A stretch of DNA of 23,279 bases. It comes from UBA965 sp046303375. Lineage in GTDB: Bacteria > Chloroflexota > Chloroflexia > Chloroflexales > Roseiflexaceae. A program made the position numbers and the translations under genes. Positions 1 through 6,283 of this stretch are shown here, piece by piece (the first letter of the stretch is position 1; each line of letters begins with the position of its first letter). The stretch covers positions 1-23,279 of the forward strand of contig JBKCGB010000003.1 of NCBI GenBank assembly GCA_046303375.1. Reading direction: 5' to 3'. The notes beneath the pieces were generated by a model. It saw only the letters and a list, made by a program, of their open reading frames with translations. It was not told the origin of the DNA and made no database searches.

Positions 1-35
1 AACTCCAATACGGCAGTGATGCCCTGAATCCATAG
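1..35 (+). CDS. possible 3' tail of upstream gene (partial)
   Basis: Only 47 bases precede the first complete gene. Reading from base 3 gives ten codons (LQYGSDALNP) ending at a TAG at 33-35, 12 nt before the next start. That spacing suits an operon partner such as the missing substrate-binding protein of the importer. Reading from base 1 gives another short run ending at TGA 25-27, so the frame is not certain. The product cannot be identified. Confidence 0.2.
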   Translation, partial: LQYGSDALNP

Positions 36-47
36 TGGGAGCAGCGC

Positions 48-1031
48 ATGCTTAACTACATCATTCGACGGTTGGTCAACATGTCTGTGCTGATCGTCAT
101 CGTTTCGTTCGTGGGATTTTTCATCATTCAGTTGCCCCCCGGGTCTATTCTCGATGTGCAGCTGACAAAGATTCGTGAACGTGGTGGCGATATATCACGT
201 GAACAGGTCGCTGCGCTGCGGACGCGCTACGGCATCGATGATCCATTCACCGTACGCTATTGGAAGTGGGTTTCGCGCTCACTCCAGGGCGACTTTGGGA
301 CTTCCTATGAAACCGACCAGTCTGTAGGCGAACGCATTTGGAATCGCCTCGGATTCTCTGTTGGTCTTTCTACTTTCGCACTGCTCTTTACGTGGCTTGT
401 TTCTATTCCAATTGGGGTATATTCTGCCACTCATCGATATACAGTGCCGGATTACATTATCACTGCAATCCAGTTCATTGGTCTGGCGATTCCAGGGTTC
501 TTGTTGGCTTTGGTGTTGCTCATCATTGCAACCAATTTGAATGCCATCGAAGTCGGCAAACTCTTTTCTGATCAGTATGTGGATGCACCCTGGAGTTTTG
601 CGAAACTAATCGATTTGGCAAGCCATGTTTATATTGCGGTGATTGTATTGGCTGTTGGTGCAACTGCTGGGTTGACTCGTATTATGCGTGCTAATCTCCT
701 CGATGTGCTCAACATGCAGTACATCCAAACAGCCCGCGCAAAGGGTCTCGATGAAGCTGTCGTTATTTGGAAACATGCCGTACGTAATGCAATTCAGCCG
801 CTGGTCATGGCGCTTGGGAGTCTGCTCCCTGCACTCATCGTTGGTGAGACGCTAGTTGCAACCGTGCTGAGTATCCCCACCATTGGTCCGATGTACTTGA
901 CCGCCCTGCGCATCCAAGATATGTACTTGGCTGGGACGATTCTCGTCATCCTGTCCTTCTTGCTCTTGGTGGGCAATTTGATTGGTGACCTATTGCTAGC
1001 GTGGGTTGACCCACGTGTGCGGTACGAATAG
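48..1031 (+). CDS. ABC transporter permease, DppB/OppB type
   Basis: Inner-membrane permease of the peptide/nickel/oligosaccharide (PepT) ABC importer family. The 327 residues match the usual length of DppB-type subunits. The N-terminus MLNYIIRRLVNMSVLIVIVS is the typical first membrane segment of the family. A soluble stretch (about 35-95) with LRTRYGIDDPFTVRYWKWV and GDFGTSYE follows, then five more hydrophobic segments. The cytoplasmic coupling loop that docks on the ATPases reads ARAKGLDEAVVIWKHAVRNA (about 230-249). GGGAGC at 37-42 precedes the ATG. It is the first complete gene of a four-gene operon (8-14 nt to the next start). Family assignment is secure. The substrate is not shown by this gene; the partner permease points to an oligosaccharide rather than a peptide. 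Confidence 0.95.
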   Translation: MLNYIIRRLVNMSVLIVIVSFVGFFIIQLPPGSILDVQLTKIRERGGDISREQVAALRTRYGIDDPFTVRYWKWVSRSLQGDFGTSYETDQSVGERIWNRLGFSVGLSTFALLFTWLVSIPIGVYSATHRYTVPDYIITAIQFIGLAIPGFLLALVLLIIATNLNAIEVGKLFSDQYVDAPWSFAKLIDLASHVYIAVIVLAVGATAGLTRIMRANLLDVLNMQYIQTARAKGLDEAVVIWKHAVRNAIQPLVMALGSLLPALIVGETLVATVLSIPTIGPMYLTALRIQDMYLAGTILVILSFLLLVGNLIGDLLLAWVDPRVRYE

Positions 1032-1045
1032 CGAGGAGTGTGGTC

Positions 1046-2155
1046 ATGTCTGCAGATGCAACAAACCTCCCCACTACCAAAGCCGCTGTCGAGGATGTCG
1101 GTCAAATACCACAATGGCAGTTGATGGTGCGCCGTTTCCGCCGCAGTCGCTTGTCGGTCATTGGGCTGTATGTTTTGATTGTGTTGTACGTTATCATGAT
1201 TTTTTCTGATTTTTTAGCACCGTACGATCACAATAAGCTTGATTCAAACTATGCGTGGGCGCCACCTGCAAAGATTGCGATTGTGGATGGCCAACTAGTA
1301 ACCTTTAAACTCAAACAAACGCTTGACGAAGTGCGTTTTGAGTGGTTTTATACTGCCGACGAAACCCAGCCGTTGCCGATTAAGTTTTTTGTCAAAGGCT
1401 ACGAGTACCGCTTTCTCGGCTTTATCCCGTTGGATATCCACCTCTTTGGTGTCGAAGAAGGCTATCAAATCAATATCATTGGTGCCGACAAAGACGGCAA
1501 GGATGTCTTTTCGCGCTTGTTAAAGGGCAGTCAGATTTCCTTGACACTTGGATTTATCGGTGTGTTGATTTCGGTGGCCATCGGTTCGGTGATTGGTACA
1601 GCCTCTGGCTACTTTGGTGGTGCCATCGACAACCTGATTCAGCGCCTGATCGAGCTGTTGCGTTCATTTCCTGACGTGCCGCTTTTTTTGGCACTGGCGG
1701 CTGCACTCCCACCAGGGGTCAAAGTTGAAGTGCGCTTCTTTCTGATTACCCTGATTATTGCACTCATTCAATGGACTGGGTTGGCGCGAGAAGTCCGCGG
1801 TAAGGTGCTGTCGTATCGCAACAGTGATTACACAGCGGCGGCTGTAGCTGCTGGTGCATCGCACTGGCACATCATTACTCGTCACTTGCTGCCAAATTCG
1901 ATGAGCCATATCGTTGTGGTTGGTACGTTGTCGATTCCAGGTGCCATTGGTTCTGAAACAGCATTGAGTTTCCTTGGCCTGGGTATTTTGCCACCTGCAG
2001 TCTCATGGGGTGTCATGTTGCGTGATGCGCAAACCGTCGAAGCAATTACCTCGTATCCGTGGATGTTGTTGCCAGTTGGTGTGTTGATTGTGACAGTCTT
2101 TAGCTTCTACTTATTGGGTGACGGTATCCGTGATGCCGTAGACCCGTACGCCTAG
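1046..2155 (+). CDS. ABC transporter permease, DppC/OppC type, with sugar-transporter-like insertion
   Basis: Second permease of the importer, 369 residues. I chose the ATG at 1046 because GAGGAG at 1033-1038 lies 7 nt upstream; the in-frame GTG at 1040 would sit almost on the ribosome site. One membrane segment (about 36-58) is followed by a long extracytoplasmic stretch to about residue 145 that includes IKFFVKGYEYRFLGFIPLDI and HLFGVEEG. Then comes the family's conserved GADKDGKDVFSRLLKGSQIS and five membrane segments. The coupling loop (SDYTAAAVAAGASHWHIITR) lies in the C-terminal third. Ordinary DppC proteins are near 300 residues, so about 70 residues are extra. From memory, the FFVKG...LG.IP.DIHLFGVE insertion marks members that import oligosaccharides, for example in Thermotogae, Chloroflexota and Rhizobiales. 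The subfamily assignment is inference. Confidence 0.94.
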   Translation: MSADATNLPTTKAAVEDVGQIPQWQLMVRRFRRSRLSVIGLYVLIVLYVIMIFSDFLAPYDHNKLDSNYAWAPPAKIAIVDGQLVTFKLKQTLDEVRFEWFYTADETQPLPIKFFVKGYEYRFLGFIPLDIHLFGVEEGYQINIIGADKDGKDVFSRLLKGSQISLTLGFIGVLISVAIGSVIGTASGYFGGAIDNLIQRLIELLRSFPDVPLFLALAAALPPGVKVEVRFFLITLIIALIQWTGLAREVRGKVLSYRNSDYTAAAVAAGASHWHIITRHLLPNSMSHIVVVGTLSIPGAIGSETALSFLGLGILPPAVSWGVMLRDAQTVEAITSYPWMLLPVGVLIVTVFSFYLLGDGIRDAVDPYA

Positions 2156-2166
2156 GGAGGTATTCA

Positions 2167-3189
2167 ATGACGAATAGTCACACAGCAACGAGTCATGACG
2201 ATGTCGTTCGTGTAGAAGACCTCAAAGTCAGCTTCTATACTGACTTGGGCGTCGTACGAGCGCTCAATGGGGTGAGTTTTAATATTCCTCGTGGCAAGGT
2301 ACTCGGGGTTGTTGGTGAATCCGGTTGTGGCAAAAGCATTACCGGTTTGTCGATTATGCAACTTGTGCATGCTGCAGGGCGTAACGAGGGTGGGCGTATC
2401 ATGTTTCGTGAATTTGCTGACGGTGATGCGGTCAACATTCTCGAATATGAACGCAATAGTGCCGAAATGCGTGGTATCCGCGGCAACAACATCTCGATGA
2501 TCTTCCAAGAGCCGATGTCGTCGCTGAATCCGTGTTATACGGTGGGCAACCAAATCGAAGAAGCGATCTTGCTCCACCAAACGCAAGATGCGACGGAAGC
2601 AAGCAAGCGTGCAATTGATATCTTGACCAAAGTTGGTATGCCGAATCCAGCACGTATTGCGCGCTCATACCCGCACGAACTCTCGGGTGGGATGCGCCAG
2701 CGTGCGATGATTGCCATGGCGCTGTCGTGTACGCCGACACTCCTCATCGCTGACGAGCCAACAACTGCACTTGACGTAACCACAGAGGCAAACATCCTCG
2801 AACTCATGCGCAAAATGCAAGAGGATATTGGCACATCAATCATGTTTATCACGCACAACATGGGTGTGGTGGCACAAATCTGCGACGAAGTCGCAGTGAT
2901 GTATCTTGGCAGAATCGTCGAGCGCGCGTCAGTTGATGACATTTTTTATGAGCCCAAACACCCATACACGATTTCGTTGTTGCAATCGATACCGCGTTTG
3001 GGGCGCTCACGAGGGCGCTTGGCATCAATCGAAGGCAGTGTTCCTGACCCGTATTCACGTGTGAGCGGCTGCCCGTTCCACCCACGCTGTCCAGTGGCCA
3101 TTCAGGGTGTCTGTGATAGCGAAGTCCCCGAAGAAACTGTAGTCGACGCAGCCAAAGGGCATACCGTGCGCTGCCATCTGTACACGTGA
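2167..3189 (+). CDS. ABC transporter ATP-binding protein, DppD/OppD type
   Basis: First of two ATPases powering the importer, on the cytoplasmic face. 340 residues. Walker A is GESGCGKS (K56), the Q-loop follows in MIFQEPMSSLNP, the signature is LSGGMRQR (172-179) and Walker B is LLIADEPT (D196, E197). The H-loop lies in MFITHNMGVVAQ. The C-terminal oligopeptide-transporter extension has the cysteine-rich SGCPFHPRCPVAIQGVC and a final RCHL. In some DppD/OppD proteins such cysteines bind an iron-sulfur cluster; whether they do here is not shown. AGGGAGG at 2154-2160 lies 6 nt before the ATG, 11 nt after the permease stop. It should form a heterodimer with the next gene product. Confidence 0.95.
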   Translation: MTNSHTATSHDDVVRVEDLKVSFYTDLGVVRALNGVSFNIPRGKVLGVVGESGCGKSITGLSIMQLVHAAGRNEGGRIMFREFADGDAVNILEYERNSAEMRGIRGNNISMIFQEPMSSLNPCYTVGNQIEEAILLHQTQDATEASKRAIDILTKVGMPNPARIARSYPHELSGGMRQRAMIAMALSCTPTLLIADEPTTALDVTTEANILELMRKMQEDIGTSIMFITHNMGVVAQICDEVAVMYLGRIVERASVDDIFYEPKHPYTISLLQSIPRLGRSRGRLASIEGSVPDPYSRVSGCPFHPRCPVAIQGVCDSEVPEETVVDAAKGHTVRCHLYT

Positions 3190-3196
3190 GGCTTCC

Positions 3197-4258
3197 ATGA
3201 CGACCGATGATATGTTGCTCGAGGTCAAAGGCCTCAAAAAGCACTTCCCCATCCGCTCAGGCTTGCTCCGTCGTGTTACGGGCACCGTTAAAGCAGTTGA
3301 TGGTATCAACTTCCACATTCGCCAAGGCGAAACGCTCGGCTTGGTCGGCGAATCGGGGTGTGGCAAAAGTACTGCTGGTCGTGCGGTGTTGCGTCTCCAT
3401 GAGCCAACTGCCGGCGAAGTCATCTTTCATGATCCGGAGCTTGGGAGTGTCGATGTAACGAAGGCGGATCGTGAAAAAATGCTCCGCTTGCGCCCGAACA
3501 TGCAGATCATCTTCCAAGACCCATTCACATCGCTTAATCCACGTCTGACCGTCGGCCAGATTGTGGGTGAGCCACTCGAAATCCAGAAGCGTGGTACCCC
3601 AGCACAAATCAAAGAGCGCGTGGCCGAACTCCTCCAGGAAGTCGGGTTGCGCCCCGAAAACATGTCGCGCTACCCACACGCCTTTTCTGGGGGGCAACGT
3701 CAACGTATCGGGATTGCGCGTGCGCTCGCACTCAACCCCAAGTTGATTATTTGCGACGAACCAGTCTCAGCACTCGACGTCTCAATTCAAGCGCAGGTGC
3801 TCAATTTGCTCCAGGAGCTCCAACAGCGATATGGACTGTCGTATCTCTTTATCGGTCATGATTTGAGTGTGATTGAGCACATCTCGGATCGAGTGGCAGT
3901 CATGTATGTCGGTTATATTGTTGAAATGGCACGCACCGACAAACTCTATTTCAGCCCCAAACATCCGTACACCGAAGCGCTGCTTGGTGCTATTCCTAAA
4001 GCTGACCCACGCATGCGCCATCGCCCCATCCCGTTGACGGGTGATGTGCCAAGTCCTGCCAACCCACCGAGTGGCTGTTATTTCCACCCACGGTGTCGTT
4101 ACGCCAAGGATATCTGTACTGCCGAACGTCCACCACTCGTCGATATCGGCGACGAACACTACGTGGCATGTCACTTTGCAAAAGAATTGACCTTGACGGG
4201 AGTCAAACCGCTCAATGATATTCCGTTGCAAATGCCGTCTCGCAAAAACCCTGCCTGA
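3197..4258 (+). CDS. ABC transporter ATP-binding protein, DppF/OppF type
   Basis: Second ATPase of the importer, 353 residues, last gene of the operon. Walker A is GESGCGKS (K58), the Q-loop region is IIFQDPFTSLNPRLTV, the signature is FSGGQRQR (163-170) and Walker B is LIICDEPVSALD. The H-loop is FIGHDLSVIEH. The C-terminal extension again has four cysteines, in SGCYFHPRCRYAKDICTA and VACHF. The N-terminal linker VTGTVKAVDGINF is typical of DppF rather than DppD. The gap after the previous stop is 7 nt; GTGAGG (3186-3191) overlapping that stop serves as ribosome site. The last 25 or so residues after the Cys region are variable. A perfect hairpin begins 12 nt after the stop. Confidence 0.95.
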   Translation: MTTDDMLLEVKGLKKHFPIRSGLLRRVTGTVKAVDGINFHIRQGETLGLVGESGCGKSTAGRAVLRLHEPTAGEVIFHDPELGSVDVTKADREKMLRLRPNMQIIFQDPFTSLNPRLTVGQIVGEPLEIQKRGTPAQIKERVAELLQEVGLRPENMSRYPHAFSGGQRQRIGIARALALNPKLIICDEPVSALDVSIQAQVLNLLQELQQRYGLSYLFIGHDLSVIEHISDRVAVMYVGYIVEMARTDKLYFSPKHPYTEALLGAIPKADPRMRHRPIPLTGDVPSPANPPSGCYFHPRCRYAKDICTAERPPLVDIGDEHYVACHFAKELTLTGVKPLNDIPLQMPSRKNPA

Positions 4259-4270
4259 TTGGGCTAGTAT

Positions 4271-4314
4271 GACACACCACCATCACGTGCATTTGGACGT
4301 GATGGTGGTGTGTC
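4271..4314 (+). terminator. perfect 18-bp hairpin after the transporter operon
   Basis: Left arm 4271-4288 (GACACACCACCATCACGT) is exactly complementary to right arm 4297-4314, with an 8-nt loop. The position, 12 nt after the last ATPase gene, fits a transcript end or an mRNA-stabilising hairpin. No run of T follows on either strand, so it is not a classical intrinsic terminator. Confidence 0.6.
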
Positions 4315-4364
4315 TGTGCAGTTGCCAATAACATAGATGTCAATTGCGTTCTTGTAGGTGTACC

Positions 4365-5156
4365 ATGCAACTCGGATTTGTGATGCACAATGATGTGCAG
4401 GCATTCGAAGCTGAATGTCGTTTTGCTGCACGCCATGAATTCAGTGCCCTTGATATTCAGGTGTGGCACACGACTGCCCAACTCTCTGTTTCCACCGTTA
4501 CTAAGATGCGCCAACTGCTTGATGCATATGGGTTGCGTTGTGCCGCGCTTTCGCTGTGGGGTGTCAATCATTTGGCTGCAGACAGTGAGATTCGCCGGCA
4601 CGCACATCATGAACGCATGCAAATCACTACATATGCGGAAATACTTGGTGCGGCAGTGGTGGTGATGGGAGCCGGCGACGCATCCAAAGTCCTGGATGAG
4701 AATGTGATGACCTTTGCGCACGTGATGCGTCCGTGTATAGATGCGCTGGCAGCTCAGCAGATTCCACTTGCGCTCTATGGATTTTATGATGGCTTTCTTG
4801 ATACACCGATGGCGTTTGAACGACTGTGGTCGGTTGTTGGTGATGTGGGGATTGCATTGGATGTCGCAAGTATAGTGCATGCCGGGCATGATTATCTTGA
4901 TTTTGTGCGCCGCCACGGCAAACGGGTGCGCCATGTCTATGTGCGAGATACACTCATCCAGCATGGTGTACGTATTGCAGAGCCACCTGCGGGGATGGGT
5001 GATATTGCGTGGGGCAAAGTGTTGGGATTACTCTACGAGGCGGAATTTGCTGGAGTCCTTGCAATTGCACCACACGGGCAGTGGACACGACCAGGGATGC
5101 GCGAACGCATGCTTTTGCTTTCAAAATATGCGCTTGCTCCATACGTATTGCCATAG
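4365..5156 (+). CDS. TIM-barrel sugar isomerase/epimerase-like protein with degraded metal site
   Basis: 263 residues with the layout of the xylose-isomerase-like TIM barrel / AP endonuclease 2 superfamily. Start chosen at ATG 4365, 6 nt after TAGG (4355-4358); an upstream in-frame TTG at 4344 would add seven unlikely residues. Conserved scaffold positions are visible: the opening strand QLGFVMHND, a late HVYVRDTL strand and the final GVLAIAPHG strand. Compared with the adjacent paralogue at 5355, the usual metal-binding Glu is Tyr138, the Asp survives (D166), the following His is Ser169, the HxH His is Tyr192 and the last Glu is Ala235. It is therefore probably not a metal-dependent isomerase. 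It may be a pseudoenzyme, a sugar-binding regulator, or an enzyme of different chemistry. Substrate unknown. It lies 106 nt after the importer operon, same strand. Confidence 0.8.
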   Translation: MQLGFVMHNDVQAFEAECRFAARHEFSALDIQVWHTTAQLSVSTVTKMRQLLDAYGLRCAALSLWGVNHLAADSEIRRHAHHERMQITTYAEILGAAVVVMGAGDASKVLDENVMTFAHVMRPCIDALAAQQIPLALYGFYDGFLDTPMAFERLWSVVGDVGIALDVASIVHAGHDYLDFVRRHGKRVRHVYVRDTLIQHGVRIAEPPAGMGDIAWGKVLGLLYEAEFAGVLAIAPHGQWTRPGMRERMLLLSKYALAPYVLP

Positions 5157-5178
5157 CGTGGATAAAGTGTGCTAGGAT
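5148..5178 (+). promoter_or_regulatory. possible promoter before the second isomerase gene
   Basis: TTGCCA at 5148-5153 and TAGGAT at 5173-5178 are separated by 19 nt. The -10 has an extended TGc in front (5170-5172). The -35 overlaps the end of the preceding gene. A start near 5186 would leave a leader of about 170 nt. The spacing is longer than ideal. Confidence 0.3.
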
Positions 5179-5182
5179 ACAC

Positions 5183-5278
5183 ATGGAGAACAAAGCGTTG
5201 CTGGGTGAGTGGTGGGTTCCACCTGTTTGCGCGTATGCGTACTGCACCACGGCGTTGCCATGGGCTCGAATGCCATGA
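5183..5278 (+). CDS. possible 31-residue leader ORF
   Basis: A short reading frame from ATG 5183 to TGA 5276-5278 lies inside the 198-nt gap between the two TIM-barrel genes. The peptide begins MENKALLGEWWVPP and contains two adjacent Trp and two Tyr. The only upstream ribosome-like bases are AGGA at 5175-5178, 4 nt before the ATG. The codons show no clear sign of selection that I can judge by eye. Chance is a real alternative. Two small hairpins (5211-5223 and 5259-5277) fall within it. Confidence 0.2.
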   Translation: MENKALLGEWWVPPVCAYAYCTTALPWARMP

Positions 5279-5354
5279 GGTAATCGTGTACATGTGCACA
5301 CAATACGCTCCACATCTGCATTGTTGCTGTTTCTTTTTGTAGAGAGGTAATCCC

Positions 5355-6197
5355 ATGAAAGTTGGTGTTTTGACTGCACCGGTGAGTCGACAGCCGCTTG
5401 ACAAATTCATCCCGTTTGCTGCCTCAATTGGTGTGCAACAGCTCGAACTCGATGTCGGTCCAGGGAGCGCGTTTGATGCACTCAAAGTGACAGACAGCGA
5501 TATTGCGGCGCTCAAGAAATTGCTGGCCACACACAATATGAGCTTGTCGAGCATAGTTGGGTATTGGCATACCATGATGACCGGTGTGAGTGCCGACCAC
5601 CTGGCCATGTCGAAACAGTTTTTTCCAGCCATGATTCAGTTGGCACCCAAACTCGGGGTTAATTTGGTGGGGGCGTTGACCGGTTTTCCCACACCAGGCA
5701 AGAGCCGTCTCAAGACCATCCAAGAAGATGTGCCCGAACACTTAAATCCGATGACAAAGCTGGCCAAGGAAGCCGGCGTACGCATCATGTTCGAAAACTG
5801 GTATGCTACCAATTTCCAGAACCTCGAGCATTTCGAAGCGTTGTTCACGGTGTGCCCCGATGCAAATCTCGGGTTGAATTTTGATCCGTCACATCTTGAC
5901 TGGCAAGAAATTGATTACATCGATGGAGTGCGCGAATTCAAAGACCGCATCTTCCATGTGCATGCCAAAGATGTATGGGTTAATCCCACCCGACGTGCCC
6001 GCGTTGGCTCCAATGGCGATGGCTGGTGGCGCTATGTGTTGCCGGGTTATGGTCGTATTCGCTGGGGTGAATTCATTACCACGTTGCGTCAGGTCGGCTA
6101 TGATGGTGTGCTTTCAGTGGAGCACGAGGACGATGCCTTTGGACCCGAAGAAGGGTTCACCAAGTCGGTACGCTATCTGCGCTCATTGGTTGATTAA
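5355..6197 (+). CDS. sugar phosphate isomerase/epimerase family protein (TIM barrel, metal site intact)
   Basis: 280 residues, xylose-isomerase-like TIM barrel (IolE / tagatose-epimerase superfamily). The divalent-metal ligands expected for the family are all present: Glu147 in IMFENW, Asp177 and His180 in NFDPSHLDW, His203 in FHVHAKDV and Glu256 in LSVEHEDD. The GYGRIRWGEF segment before the last strand is also typical. Such enzymes interconvert keto- and aldo-sugars or epimerise keto-sugars in the cytoplasm; the exact substrate cannot be read here. AGAGAGG at 5340-5346 lies 8 nt before the ATG. The gene follows the degenerate paralogue and ends at a strong terminator, so the two probably form a short unit serving the sugars brought in by the upstream importer. 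Confidence 0.9.
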   Translation: MKVGVLTAPVSRQPLDKFIPFAASIGVQQLELDVGPGSAFDALKVTDSDIAALKKLLATHNMSLSSIVGYWHTMMTGVSADHLAMSKQFFPAMIQLAPKLGVNLVGALTGFPTPGKSRLKTIQEDVPEHLNPMTKLAKEAGVRIMFENWYATNFQNLEHFEALFTVCPDANLGLNFDPSHLDWQEIDYIDGVREFKDRIFHVHAKDVWVNPTRRARVGSNGDGWWRYVLPGYGRIRWGEFITTLRQVGYDGVLSVEHEDDAFGPEEGFTKSVRYLRSLVD

Positions 6198-6212
6198 TTC
6201 GTTGTCGCATAC

Positions 6213-6246
6213 TCCACCGCCTCACCACGTGAGGCGGTGGATTTTT
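6213..6246 (+). terminator. intrinsic terminator after the isomerase gene
   Basis: The stem TCCACCGCCTCAC (6213-6225) pairs perfectly with GTGAGGCGGTGGA (6229-6241) over a 3-nt loop, 13 base pairs mostly G-C. TTTTT (6242-6246) follows at once. It lies 16 nt after the isomerase stop codon and separates it from the helicase gene. Confidence 0.92.
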
Positions 6247-6283
6247 GTGGATGACGACTTCTATGTCATACTAAAGGCATACT

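Noticed and set aside
2164..3423. Several overlapping minus-strand frames under the ATPase genes
   Set aside because: Shadow frames of two ATPases with complete Walker and signature motifs.
5255..5280. tRNA-like T-arm (GGGCTCGAATGCC)
   Set aside because: No acceptor stem, anticodon arm or D-arm can be built around it; it is a small hairpin within the leader.
5033..5632. 199-codon minus-strand open frame across the isomerase leader
   Set aside because: No motif, no ribosome site, and it opposes two genes with firm family matches.
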